From assembly GCA_020633495.1 (NCBI GenBank), contig JACKDR010000038.1, positions 1 through 50,622 on the forward strand: DNA of 50,622 bases, in the 5' to 3' direction. Shown here in pieces: positions 29,182-37,842 of the stretch. The number at the start of each line of letters is the position of its first letter. The stretch's first letter is position 1. Made by a program: the position numbers and the translations under genes. Source of the DNA: Kofleriaceae bacterium (GTDB taxonomy: Bacteria > Myxococcota_A > Polyangia > Haliangiales > Haliangiaceae). The notes under the pieces are model-generated. The model saw nothing but the letters and a program-made list of their open reading frames with translations, did no database searches and was not told the DNA's origin.

Positions 29182-29826
29182 TCAGAGCGGCGTGATCACC
29201 AGGTCGTCGAACCACGAGTCCGACTCCCAGTTGTTGAAGCAGAAGTACTCGTGGCCGGCGCCGGTGAGCGGCTGCGGATCGTCGAAGCGCAGGAACGGCT
29301 GGCCGTCGACCGTCCACTCGATCAGCTTGCCGCGGCGCGTGATCTTCCACCGGTAGCGCTTGCCGGGCTCGACCCGCGGCTGGGTGCGCTCGACGATGTC
29401 CTTGCCGACCTCGCCGTGCTCGTCCATGCGGGCGATGATCGACTTGGCGTTGTGCCAGCCGCCCATGATGAAGACGTAGCCGGTGGCCATGTAGCGGTTG
29501 CCGTCGGGGTCGTAGCTGCGGCCGTCGCCGAAGACCTCGACCTTGATGTCGCCGTCGGACGAGTTCGACCAGGCGGTCAGCTCGATCTGGACGTCCCGGG
29601 GCAGCTTCTTGCGCAGCCACAGCGGCTTGTTGTGGGCGCCCCGGGCGTTGAGGGCGCCGTCGGCGACCCGGAAGCCGCCGCCGGTCTCGTAGTAGTTGGA
29701 ACCGGCGTCATCGCGCTCGAAGTCATCGATCCACTTGCCTTCGATGGGGGGAGGGTCCTTCACCTTGCACCCTGCCAGCGCGAGCCAGATCGCGGCGACG
29801 ACTTTCGCGGTGCGCGCAGACGACAT
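29182..29826 (-). CDS. lipoprotein with laminin-G/concanavalin-like domain
   Basis: This 214-residue protein starts MSSARTAKVVAAIWLALAGC, a lipoprotein signal with lipobox LAGC (Cys20). The mature part begins KVKDPPPIEGKWIDDFERDD. It is beta-rich, with WSNSSDGDIKVEVFGDG, GYVFIMGGWHNAKSIIARMD, KRYRWKITRRGKLIEWTVDG and SDSWFDDLVITPL. The phrases W.I...G..I.W.VDG and FDDLVI.P are typical of jelly-roll domains related to concanavalin-like lectins or glucanases, which suggests sugar binding without a visible catalytic pair. It lies upstream of the large kinase gene on the same strand, with a 91-base gap. Confidence 0.72.
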   Translation of the reverse strand: MSSARTAKVVAAIWLALAGCKVKDPPPIEGKWIDDFERDDAGSNYYETGGGFRVADGALNARGAHNKPLWLRKKLPRDVQIELTAWSNSSDGDIKVEVFGDGRSYDPDGNRYMATGYVFIMGGWHNAKSIIARMDEHGEVGKDIVERTQPRVEPGKRYRWKITRRGKLIEWTVDGQPFLRFDDPQPLTGAGHEYFCFNNWESDSWFDDLVITPL

Positions 29827-29907
29827 GGCGAGTATCTTCCACGCCGTCGCCGGTTTCGGCAACGTCACCCACCTCCGACGACCTGTCCGCACCGAGATCC
29901 CCCTTTC

Positions 29908-31683
29908 GTGGACCGCGAGCTCTCCACCACGACCGACGAACAGGCGACCTGGAACGGTCCCCTGGCGGTCGGCACCGAGACGCTGGGGACGCAGGTCGCG
30001 GTGCCCGCGCCGGTCGCGGCCCGCCAGGCGGCGGTCGCGTCGGGCGGCGTCGACGACGCCATGCGCGCCCGCGAGGTCGCGGCGCTGCGCGGCTTCGTGT
30101 GGCTGGTGCTGGCGCTGTCGGCGGCGGTGCTGGCGGCGCTGCCGCTGCTCAACCTCGGCACCGTGCAGCTGGCGTTCGTGGTCGCCGGCGTCGTGATCTG
30201 CGTGGCGGCGGCGCTGCGCACGCTGCCGCGCGCCCGGCGCGGCGTGCTGACCAGCTTCGACATCGGCCTGCTCGGCGGCGCCTGCATGATCGGCGGCACG
30301 ATGGGCATCTACACCTTCGGCTTCTTCTCGCCGGCGCCGCTGGTGACGATCATGGGGGTGTTCTTCTTCGGCCTGCAGCGCGATCGCCGGGTCGCGATCG
30401 CGATGTTCGCCGGCACCGCGGCGATCCACGTCGGCGTCATGCTCGCCGAGACCTTCGAGCTGATCGCCGACCGCGGCGTGCTGCCGGCGGACGACGTCAG
30501 CGTCCGCCACAAGCTGGTCGCGGTGGGCCTGGTCCAGGTCGTGTTCCTGTTGACGTTCCTGCTGGCGCGCGCGACCAACCGCGCGATCGTCGACTCGGCG
30601 CGCCGGCTCGAGGAGTCGACCCGGGCGATCGCCCAGCGCGAGGCGCTGCTCGAGGAGGCGCGCCGCGAGCTCGAGCGCGTCCTCGAGGTCGGCGGCCCCG
30701 GTCGCTTCACCGAGCAGCAGCTCGGCGGCTGGCGGCTCGGCGTGCTGTGCGGGCGCGGCGCGATGGGCGACGTCTACGAGGCGCGCCACCTCGAGACCGG
30801 GCAGCGCGGCGCGGTCAAGCTGCTGACCCGCGACAGCGCGCGCGATCCCGACAGCGTGCGGCGGTTCCTGCGCGAGGCCCGCATCGCCGGCTCGATCGAC
30901 GTCCCCAACGTGGTCCGCGTCCTCGAGGTCGGCAGCGACGACGCGCCGGTGCCGTTCATCGCGATGGAGCTGCTCGAGGGCCGCGACCTGGCGTGGATCC
31001 TGCGCAAGCAGCGCCGGCTGCCGCCCGAGTCGCTGCTGACGATGCTGCGCGAGGTCGGCCGCGGCCTCGACGCCGCCCACGCCGCCGGGATCGTCCACCG
31101 CGACCTCAAGCCGCAGAACCTGTTCCGCGCCGAGCGCGACGGCGAGGTGGTCTGGAAGATCCTCGACTTCGGCGTGTCGCGGCTGGTCGACGTCGACAGC
31201 TCGCTGACCCGCGGCCAGGCCATCGGGACGCCGTCGTACATGTCCCCGGAGCAGGCGCGCGGCCTCGACGTCGATCAGCTCGCCGACATCTTCGCGCTGG
31301 GCACGCTGGCGTACCGCGCGCTGACCGGGCGGCCGCCGTTCTCGGGCAGCGAGGTGCCGCAGATCCTCTACCGCGTGGTCTACGGCATGCCGCCGCGTCC
31401 GTCGGAGCTGGTCGACGTGCCCGGCGTCGTCGACGACGTCCTGGCGATCGCCCTGGCCAAGCGGCCCGCCGACCGCTTCGCGACCGCCAGCGAGCTGGTC
31501 CACGCCCTCGAGCTGGCGCTCGCCGGCGCCCTGCCGGACGCGCTGCGCGACCGGGCCCGGCGCCTCACCGCCGCGCTGCCGTGGGGCATCGGCGGGCGCG
31601 GCGGCGAGCCCGTGGCGCGGGCCGAGGATCTGCTCCGCGAGGTGTCGCAGGACGATCTCCGCGGCGAGACCATGCAGAGCTAA
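29908..31683 (+). CDS. membrane-anchored Ser/Thr protein kinase (N-terminal six-helix sensor)
   Basis: This 591-residue protein starts with GTG at 29908 (VDRELSTTTDEQATW). Six hydrophobic helices lie at about 62-82, 84-103, 117-136, 143-156, 161-182 and 201-220. A charged helix (ARRLEESTRAIAQREALLEE, about 231-260) links them to a kinase domain (about 275-540). The kinase has GRGAMGDVYEA, AVKLL, HRDLKPQN (397-404), DFGVSR and SYMSPEQAR, so all catalytic residues are present. The topology is the reverse of PknB-type kinases, which carry the membrane segment after the kinase. The ligand is unknown. The gene is divergent from the lipoprotein gene at 29826, 81 bases away. Confidence 0.88.
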   Translation: MDRELSTTTDEQATWNGPLAVGTETLGTQVAVPAPVAARQAAVASGGVDDAMRAREVAALRGFVWLVLALSAAVLAALPLLNLGTVQLAFVVAGVVICVAAALRTLPRARRGVLTSFDIGLLGGACMIGGTMGIYTFGFFSPAPLVTIMGVFFFGLQRDRRVAIAMFAGTAAIHVGVMLAETFELIADRGVLPADDVSVRHKLVAVGLVQVVFLLTFLLARATNRAIVDSARRLEESTRAIAQREALLEEARRELERVLEVGGPGRFTEQQLGGWRLGVLCGRGAMGDVYEARHLETGQRGAVKLLTRDSARDPDSVRRFLREARIAGSIDVPNVVRVLEVGSDDAPVPFIAMELLEGRDLAWILRKQRRLPPESLLTMLREVGRGLDAAHAAGIVHRDLKPQNLFRAERDGEVVWKILDFGVSRLVDVDSSLTRGQAIGTPSYMSPEQARGLDVDQLADIFALGTLAYRALTGRPPFSGSEVPQILYRVVYGMPPRPSELVDVPGVVDDVLAIALAKRPADRFATASELVHALELALAGALPDALRDRARRLTAALPWGIGGRGGEPVARAEDLLREVSQDDLRGETMQS

Positions 31684-31774
31684 GGAATCTCGATCACTTG
31701 GGATCCGGGCCGGGCGGGATCGGCCGGGCGAGGCCGTCCTGCATGTCAGACGGGGTCCTTAGCCTGGCCCAGCC

Positions 31775-32740
31775 TTGCACACCCAATCCTCGCAGCTCCC
31801 GCTCCTGGTGACCTCGGAGGTCGCCGCCGAGGTCACCGCCGAGACCGGCTCCGAGGCCGTCCCCCAGACCGGCCTCGTCGACGATGGCGTCGTCGTCTTC
31901 GACGTCGAGACCACCGGCACGGACCGCCGCCGCGACCAGGTGATCGAGCTGTGCGTGCAGAACGGCCTGGGCCCCGACGCGCGCAGCCGGGTCTGGCGAT
32001 GCTGCCCCAGCGTGCCGATCTCGGCCGGCGCCCAGGCGGTGCACGGCATCTCGATGGAGGACCTCGAGGACGCGCCGCCGTTCGCGGCGCTGGCCGACGA
32101 GATCACCCAGGTGTTCGCCGAGGCCAAGGTCCTGGTCGGCTACAACCTCGCGTTCGACATCGAGATGATCCAGGCCGAGTTCGAGCGCCTGGGCCGGCCG
32201 CCGATCGATCTGACCGGCAAGACCATCGTCGACGCGTTCCGGCTGTGGCAGCAGTTCGAGCCGCGCAGCCTGCAGAACGCCCACCAGCGGTTCGTCGGCG
32301 AGTCGTTCGCGGCGGCGCACACCGCCAGCGCCGACGTCGCGGCCACCGGCCGCGTGCTGTCCGGCATGGTCCGCGCGTTCGGCCTCGACGGCCGCGACTG
32401 GAACGCCCTGGCCGGCGCGTGCGACCCCGACGGCCGGCTGCGGCCGCCCAACCGCTCGAGCTGGGTCGGGCCGTCGCGGCACCTGCAGTGGAACGAGGCC
32501 GGCGACGTCGTCATGACGTTCGGCAAGCACGCCAACCTGGCGTTGCACGTGGTCGCCCGCAACGACGCCGGCTACGTCCGCTGGGTCACCGGCAAGGACT
32601 TCCCCGACCACGTCATCGAGATCTGCGAGAAGGCGCTCGAGCTGGCCGGCGACGGCCCGGCGCTGGTGGCGTGGGTGCGCAAGCGCTACGGCCAGGCCGC
32701 GCCGACCGCGGCGCCGGCGTTCGCGCCGCGCCAGGACTAG
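31775..32740 (+). CDS. DnaQ-like DEDDh 3'-5' exonuclease
   Basis: This 321-residue protein has the three exonuclease motifs: VVFDVETTGTD (D43, E45), NLAFDIEMI (D128) and HTASADVAA (H182, D187). It resembles the epsilon-type proofreading domain and related exonuclease proteins. The C-terminal 120 residues contain HLQWNEAGDVVMTFGKHANL and YVRWVTGKDFPDHV, a small module often found after DnaQ domains. The start is TTG at 31775 (no ribosome binding site clearly visible), or a GTG about 11 codons later. The TAG stop at 32738-32740 lies inside the left arm of a palindromic repeat element, so the last codons may have come from that element. Confidence 0.88.
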   Translation: MHTQSSQLPLLVTSEVAAEVTAETGSEAVPQTGLVDDGVVVFDVETTGTDRRRDQVIELCVQNGLGPDARSRVWRCCPSVPISAGAQAVHGISMEDLEDAPPFAALADEITQVFAEAKVLVGYNLAFDIEMIQAEFERLGRPPIDLTGKTIVDAFRLWQQFEPRSLQNAHQRFVGESFAAAHTASADVAATGRVLSGMVRAFGLDGRDWNALAGACDPDGRLRPPNRSSWVGPSRHLQWNEAGDVVMTFGKHANLALHVVARNDAGYVRWVTGKDFPDHVIEICEKALELAGDGPALVAWVRKRYGQAAPTAAPAFAPRQD

Positions 32741-32953
32741 AGCGCATCTCACAACCTCGCTCACCCCGAGCGGAGGGGGAGCGGCGGAGCCGCGACCCCG
32801 AAGTCGAGGGGGCGGGCGCCGAGACGGTCCGCCATCGCCGACGGGGTTCCGGCCGCTGCCCCCCGCCTCGACTGCGCCCTCGCGGCTTCGCTCGGGCTCC
32901 GCTCGGCGTGAGCGAAGCGTGCGGCGCGACCCGGTTGTGAGATGCGCTCTAGT
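32736..32953. mobile_element. 218-bp MITE-like palindromic element with 21-bp terminal inverted repeats
   Basis: The 21 bases at 32736-32756 (key part GAGCGCATCTCACAACC) are the exact reverse complement of 32933-32953. Further in, a second pair of nearly perfect arms (TCGCTCAC.CCGAGCGGAG and its complement near 32900-32918) and a weaker pair (GTCGAGGGGGCGG against CCGCCTCGAC) make the whole element a long imperfect hairpin. It has no ORF of its own. It lies between convergent genes and its left arm contains the stop codon of the exonuclease gene. It may be a non-autonomous transposable element or a REP-like repeat, and it could act as a bidirectional terminator. Confidence 0.75.
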
Positions 32954-32973
32954 GGCCGCGCGTCGCGCGCCCG

Positions 32974-34962
32974 CTACCAGCTGACGCCGAGCGCGATCCG
33001 CAGGGCGGGGCCGTCGTCGGTCGCGGCCCAGGCCTCGGCGTCGACGCGCAGCTCGTCGGCGCCGGCGCCGCTGGCGTCGCCGCGCCAGCCGATCGTGAGC
33101 CCGGCGGTGTCGCCGTCGGCCGCGGTGCGCGCGGCGATCGCCGCGCTCCAGCCGGCCAGCGCGCCGCCGTCGCGGTGGTAGCGCAGCGCCGCCAGCGCAG
33201 TCGGCGCGGCGCCGTCGACCGGCACCTCGACCGCGAGCGCGGCGTGGACGTCGTGGGGCCAGGCGCCGGGGCTCCAGGCCAGCCACGCCAGCACCGCGTG
33301 GTCGTCGCCGTCCGGGCTGGCGTCGCCGCGCAGGCGGGCGCGCCAGGCGCCGCCGATCACGGCGTCGTCGCCGAGCGCGCGCAGCGTGCCGGCGGTCAGC
33401 TCGGTCCACGGTGCGGCGGCGTCGTCGTCGGACGCCGCCGCGCCGGCGGGGGCGTCGTCGAGCTCGGCGCGGCGCGAGGCGTCGACGAAGTACAGCCGCG
33501 ACGGTCCGAAACCGTCGAGGCGCAGCGACGCGTGGGGCGCGACCAGCGTCGTCGCGGCCGCGGCGGTCCGCCGCCACGCGGCGTCGACGCCGGCGTCGAT
33601 CGTGAGCCGGTAGGTCGGCTGCCAGCGATCGGCGAGCCAGGCCTCGCCGTCGGCGTGGTGGCCAGCCGGGCCGTCGCCGCCGCCGACCTCGGCGCCAGCG
33701 CGGACCCGGTGCCAGCCGCGGGCGCGCAGGTGGCGGATCGCGATCGCGCGCGCGGCGGTGCGGGTGGTGTCGCGGGCGTCGTCGGGCCCGCGCCGCGCCT
33801 CGCTCGACACCCCGGCCTCGAGGGTCCAGCGGCCGTCGCCGCGCCGGCCCCGCCACCGGCCGTCGAGCCAGCGATCGACGATGCGGGCCCGCGGTGGCGC
33901 GACCAGCCGCGGCACCGCGCCCGACGGCGTGCCGGCGAGCGCCGGCGGGTGCGCGGTCCCCGGCCAGCCCAGCGTCGTCACCAGCGCGGTGACCGCGAGC
34001 TGATCGTCGAGGCGCGGCGCGACGTCGACCCGGGCCAGGCCCTGGCCGGTGACGCCGTCGCCGGTGACCCGGAGGTCGGCGCCGCCGGCGTACCAGGCAC
34101 GGTCGCGGCGTAGCGGTCCGCGCACGGTGGCCGCGACCTCGCCGCCGCCGTCGCCGGCGACCGCGGCGATCCGCGCCGCGGCCTGGCGGACGTTGCTGCC
34201 CGAGCGCGACGCGACGTCGAGCGTGCTGGCGCCGAGCACGGGGCGATCGCCGTCGTCGCGGCCGTGCAGCTCGGCGCCGTCGATCAGCGCCAGCGACAGC
34301 GCGGGGGCGCCGGCGAGGCGGCGCCCGCCGTCGAGCCGCTGCGTCGACGGTGGCCGCAGCAGCCACAGCGCCGGCGCGTCGGCGGTGGTGAACGTGCGCG
34401 AGCCGTGGACGTCGGCCGGGGTCAGCGCGACGCCGAGCAGCGGGCCGGCGCGATCGTAGGCGGTCGGCAGGTCCCAGAAGACGCAGCCCAGCGGCTCCTC
34501 GACGACGTCGATCGCGAGGTCGCCGAGCCAGGTGCCGCCCGGCGCGACCGCGGCGTCGGCGATCGTGACGCGCTGGGCGCGCGAGGCGTCGGCGAAGTAC
34601 ACCGTGACCTCGGCGGGCCCGGCGCGGTCGACGGCGATCGCGAACGTGCCGTCGGCCTCGGTGATCGCGACCGCGTCGACCGGGGGCGCGGCGGCGCCGG
34701 CGGCCGCGCCCGGCGCGCGCGGCGTGACCACCACCGTGGCGCCGTACAGCGGCTCGCGGGTGATCGCGTCGACGACGCGGCCGCGGACGCCCGGCGCGCC
34801 GGCGGCGAGCGGTGGGGCCGCCGTCGTGGCGTCGTCGTCGTCGTCGTCGTCGTCGTCGGCGGCGGTGCCGGTGGGCTGGGCGTGCGCCACCGCCGGTGCG
34901 AGCGCGGCGACCGCGGCGACCGCGGCGACCGCGGCGACCGCGGCGAGGCAGCGGCGATCCAT
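32974..34962 (-). CDS. outer-membrane TonB-receptor-like protein with carboxypeptidase-regulatory domain
   Basis: This 662-residue protein has a signal peptide with Val-Ala-Ala repeats and AVAHAQ, then nine Asp residues. A carboxypeptidase-regulatory-like domain follows (GVRGRVVDAITREPLYGATV, TEADGTFAIAVDRAG). The rest is a plug/barrel-like region rich in short amphipathic strands, such as WTLEAGVSSEARRGPDDARD. Myxobacteria encode many such TonB-receptor-like proteins; this one is shorter than usual and lacks an obvious TonB box. The aromatic C-terminal residue (...LGVSW) fits an outer-membrane beta-barrel. It should sit in the outer membrane; the substrate is unknown. Confidence 0.65.
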   Translation of the reverse strand: MDRRCLAAVAAVAAVAAVAALAPAVAHAQPTGTAADDDDDDDDDATTAAPPLAAGAPGVRGRVVDAITREPLYGATVVVTPRAPGAAAGAAAPPVDAVAITEADGTFAIAVDRAGPAEVTVYFADASRAQRVTIADAAVAPGGTWLGDLAIDVVEEPLGCVFWDLPTAYDRAGPLLGVALTPADVHGSRTFTTADAPALWLLRPPSTQRLDGGRRLAGAPALSLALIDGAELHGRDDGDRPVLGASTLDVASRSGSNVRQAAARIAAVAGDGGGEVAATVRGPLRRDRAWYAGGADLRVTGDGVTGQGLARVDVAPRLDDQLAVTALVTTLGWPGTAHPPALAGTPSGAVPRLVAPPRARIVDRWLDGRWRGRRGDGRWTLEAGVSSEARRGPDDARDTTRTAARAIAIRHLRARGWHRVRAGAEVGGGDGPAGHHADGEAWLADRWQPTYRLTIDAGVDAAWRRTAAAATTLVAPHASLRLDGFGPSRLYFVDASRRAELDDAPAGAAASDDDAAAPWTELTAGTLRALGDDAVIGGAWRARLRGDASPDGDDHAVLAWLAWSPGAWPHDVHAALAVEVPVDGAAPTALAALRYHRDGGALAGWSAAIAARTAADGDTAGLTIGWRGDASGAGADELRVDAEAWAATDDGPALRIALGVSW
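34831..34858. repeat. GTC trinucleotide run (nine units)
   Basis: A 28-base (GTC)9 run within the receptor-like gene codes on the minus strand for nine consecutive Asp residues just after the signal peptide. Changes by whole units would alter the length of the acidic stretch without breaking the frame. Confidence 0.9.
34904..34946. repeat. 9-bp tandem repeat in the signal-peptide region
   Basis: Four exact units of GCGGCGACC and a partial fifth code on the minus strand for repeated Val-Ala-Ala in the hydrophobic core of the signal peptide of the receptor-like protein. Unit loss or gain would change the length of that core by three residues. Confidence 0.85.
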
Positions 34963-35141
34963 GCCTTCGGTGCTAGCAGCCGCGCCGCCGTGGCCCCAAG
35001 GCGCGGCCGATCATCGCCGTTGGCCGGCGCCGCCGCGGGCGAGGCCGCGAGGTCACGGGTGCGACGTGACGCGCGCTGACCGGCGGGCGGCGGCCGAGGC
35101 GTCGTCGCCGCGGGTGCGACGCGCCGGTCGAGGGGCGGTCC

Positions 35142-36587
35142 CTAGCCGTCGCGCGCGATCGCGGCCTGGCGTAGGCCCTGGGCGACCGCGAGCGCGGCGT
35201 CGGCGGTCGGCCGCTGCGCCGGATCGGGATCGCCGAGGGCGTCGAGGTGGGCCTGGACCTGATCGCGCAGCACCGCCGGGGCCTCGACGTCGTCGGGCAG
35301 ACGGAAGTCGCCGCGGCGTCGCGTCCCGGTCAAGAGGGTCTCGCGCGGCCACGGGTACCGTCCGGTCAGCATCTCGAACAGCACGACCGCGGTGGCGTAG
35401 ACGTCGCACGGCGGCGCCTGGACCCCGGCGCGCTGCTCGGGCGACATGTACGCCAGCGTGCCCGCGGCCTCGGCGGGGCGCCGGCTCTCGGCGGCGGCGG
35501 CGCCGGTGGCGCCGGCGACGTCGGGCAGGTGGGCGATCCCGAAGTCGCCGAGCATGACCTCGGCGCCGGGCAGGTCGGCGTCGCGGCGGAACATCAGGTT
35601 CGCGGGCTTGAGATCGAGGTGGACGATGCCGCGGCGGTGCGCCGCCGACAGCGCCGACAGCACCTGGGTGTGGCGCTCGAGCGCGCGGCGCAGGTTGCGC
35701 GGGCCGCGCTCGCGGACCACGTCGCGCAGCGTGCCGCCGGCGGCGAGCTCCATGACGATGCGGCGCGCGTCCTCGTCGAGATCGAGCACCGCGACGATGT
35801 TGGGGTGGCGCAGCGACGCCGTGACCCGGGCCTCGTGGAAGAACCGCGCCAGCGCGTCGGCGCTGCGGGCGCCGGCGACGTGCGGGTGCAGCAGCTTGAT
35901 CGCGACGTCGCGCTCGAGCTCGAGGTCGCGGGCCAGGTAGACCACGCCGGTGGCGCCGCGGCCGAGCTCGCGGACCAGGCGGTAGCGCTGGCCGGCGTGG
36001 ACGCCCGCGACCTCGACCCCGGCGATCGTCTCGCCGGCGGTGGGCGCGCCGACGCCGCGCGCGGCGCGCAGCCGATCGACCCGGGCCCGGACGTTGGGGT
36101 AGTCGACGTCGAGCGCGAGCACCGCCTCGTAGTGGCGCAGCGCGCGGGCGTCGTCGCCGCGGCGGCGGTAGTGCTCGCCGAGCAGGAAGTGGGCGCGCAG
36201 CGCGTGCGCGGGGTCGGCGGTGAGGGCCTCGAGGTGGGGCAGGGCCTCGTCGAGCTCGACCCGCAGCTCGTGGAGCTCGACCAGGCGCGCCCGCAGCGTC
36301 GCGACCGCGGCGGCCGGCGCGTCGGGGATCGCGATCAGCTTGCGCAGCCACTCGAGCGCCAGCCGCTCGTGGCCGCTCTTCCACAGCGCGTCGACCTGGG
36401 CGAACACCTCCGGCGACGCCAGCTGGTCGAGGCGCCGGCCCTCGCCGACGTCGGCGACCAGCTGCGACAGCCAGGTCTCCTCCTCGGGCCCGAGGTGGAC
36501 CGGCTCGGCGCGCGGCGGCTCGGCGAGAGCGGCGGGCGCGCGGCCGCGCCCGAACAGGCGGCGGAAGAAGCCGGGCCGGTCGGTCAC
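35142..36587 (-). CDS. TPR-containing Ser/Thr protein kinase
   Basis: This 481-residue protein has an N-terminal helical/TPR region (about 60-175: HERLALEWLRKLIA, ALRAHFLLGEHYRRRGDDAR) and a C-terminal kinase domain (about 200-470). The kinase shows GRGATGVVYLARD, VAIKLLHPH (K231), IVHLDLKPANLMF (323-331) and DFGIA (348-352), then AYMSPEQRAG. The usual HRD is HLD here, so the Arg that contacts the activation loop is replaced. Such kinases often do not need loop phosphorylation. The start is GTG at 36587, overlapping by four bases (GTGA) the stop of the FHA gene upstream. Start coupling with an FHA protein suggests they act in one pathway. Confidence 0.88.
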   Translation of the reverse strand: MTDRPGFFRRLFGRGRAPAALAEPPRAEPVHLGPEEETWLSQLVADVGEGRRLDQLASPEVFAQVDALWKSGHERLALEWLRKLIAIPDAPAAAVATLRARLVELHELRVELDEALPHLEALTADPAHALRAHFLLGEHYRRRGDDARALRHYEAVLALDVDYPNVRARVDRLRAARGVGAPTAGETIAGVEVAGVHAGQRYRLVRELGRGATGVVYLARDLELERDVAIKLLHPHVAGARSADALARFFHEARVTASLRHPNIVAVLDLDEDARRIVMELAAGGTLRDVVRERGPRNLRRALERHTQVLSALSAAHRRGIVHLDLKPANLMFRRDADLPGAEVMLGDFGIAHLPDVAGATGAAAAESRRPAEAAGTLAYMSPEQRAGVQAPPCDVYATAVVLFEMLTGRYPWPRETLLTGTRRRGDFRLPDDVEAPAVLRDQVQAHLDALGDPDPAQRPTADAALAVAQGLRQAAIARDG

Positions 36588-37807
36588 GTGACGTCGAGCT
36601 CCTCGCCGTCGATCGTGACGACGTCGCCGCGGATCAGCTGGACCCGGCCGCTGCCGACCCGCTCGCCGGCGACGACCAGGTCGCGGGCGCGGCCCTGGCC
36701 GATCCAGGGCCGGCCGTCGGCGAAGACGACGTCGGCGGCGACGCCGACCGGGTCGAGGGCGAGGCGCTCGCCGTCGGCGCCGGCGAGCAGCTGGACGCCG
36801 CGGTCGACGCCGCTGGCGACGGTGAGGTGCAGCGCGACCGGGCGGTGGTGGTCGGCGGCGTCGTCACCGACGGTGGCGTAGGCGACGCGCAGATCGTCGC
36901 CGAGGCCGAGCTCGCCGGTGCCGGCCAGCGGCACCCGCCCGGCGATCGGCAGGCCGCCGATCCGGGTGCCGTTGCGCGACCCGGCGTCGCGCAGCATGAA
37001 CCGCGCGCCGTCGTCGACGGCGCCGACCTCGATCTCGGCGTGGCGGCGCGACACGCCCGCGGTGCGCAGCACCAGGTCGCACAGCGCGTCGCGGCCGAGC
37101 GCGATCACCGGCACCGCGCACACGACGATCGTGCCGCCGCGGCGCCGGCCCAGCTGCAGCCGGCCGCCGGTGATCAGCCGGGCCTCGAGATCGTCGAGCA
37201 GCCGCCGGTAGTCGCCGGCGTCGTCGCCGGCGGCGCCGACGCAGCGCTGCAGCGCTGCCCGGGCGTCGTCGCGCCGGCCCAGCCGCAGGCTGGTCTCGTA
37301 GTCGGCGAAGGCGTCGCGGCGGGTCCGCTCGGCCTCGTGGCGCTCGCCGTCGGCGGCCAGCGCGGCCTCGACCTTCTCGACCATGCCGGCGGCGCTGTAC
37401 GCGGCGGCCGCCGCCTGGTGGTCGCCGATGGCCTCCCACGCGTCGCCGGCGGTGCCGTGGTCGCCGCCGCGGGTCAAGAGCGCCGCGGCCTCGCGGACCC
37501 GCTCGCGGTCGCGCGCGGTGGCGATGCCCTCGGCGACCGCGCGCGCGTACAGGGCGCGGCCCAGCGCGGCGGCGGCGGCGGCGGCCAGCTCGGGATCGTC
37601 GTCGGACCAGTGCAGCGCGTCGTGCAGCGCCGCGATCTCGGCGGTGCGGTCGGGCGCGCGCCGGGCCCGCGCCAGGTGCATGCGGACCGCGGCCGCGCGA
37701 TCGCCGGCGAGCCCGTAGCGCTCGGCGGCGAGCTCGACGTTCCCGGCGGCCTCGGCGGCGACCGCGGCGCGGTAGTCCGACGAGAACAGGCGCTTGAAGA
37801 AGGACAC
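36584..37807 (-). CDS. FHA-domain protein with N-terminal helical repeats
   Basis: This 407-residue protein starts with GTG at 37807 (MSFFKRLFSSDYRAAVAAEA). The first 210 residues are helical with TPR-like units (AAALLTRGGDHGTAGDAWEA, IGDHQAAAAAYSAAGMVEKV). A forkhead-associated domain lies at about 222-312 with VIALGRD, GVSRRHAEI and GSRNGTRIGG, the residues that bind phosphothreonine. About 90 residues follow that may be a second, degenerate beta domain ending GDVVTIDGEELDV. It probably docks on substrates phosphorylated by the kinase encoded next to it. The N-terminal FFKRLF motif also occurs, as FFRRLF, at the start of that kinase. Confidence 0.85.
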   Translation of the reverse strand: MSFFKRLFSSDYRAAVAAEAAGNVELAAERYGLAGDRAAAVRMHLARARRAPDRTAEIAALHDALHWSDDDPELAAAAAAALGRALYARAVAEGIATARDRERVREAAALLTRGGDHGTAGDAWEAIGDHQAAAAAYSAAGMVEKVEAALAADGERHEAERTRRDAFADYETSLRLGRRDDARAALQRCVGAAGDDAGDYRRLLDDLEARLITGGRLQLGRRRGGTIVVCAVPVIALGRDALCDLVLRTAGVSRRHAEIEVGAVDDGARFMLRDAGSRNGTRIGGLPIAGRVPLAGTGELGLGDDLRVAYATVGDDAADHHRPVALHLTVASGVDRGVQLLAGADGERLALDPVGVAADVVFADGRPWIGQGRARDLVVAGERVGSGRVQLIRGDVVTIDGEELDVT

Positions 37808-37842
37808 GCGGGGCGATGATAGCGCGGCGTCGCGACCGCGCG

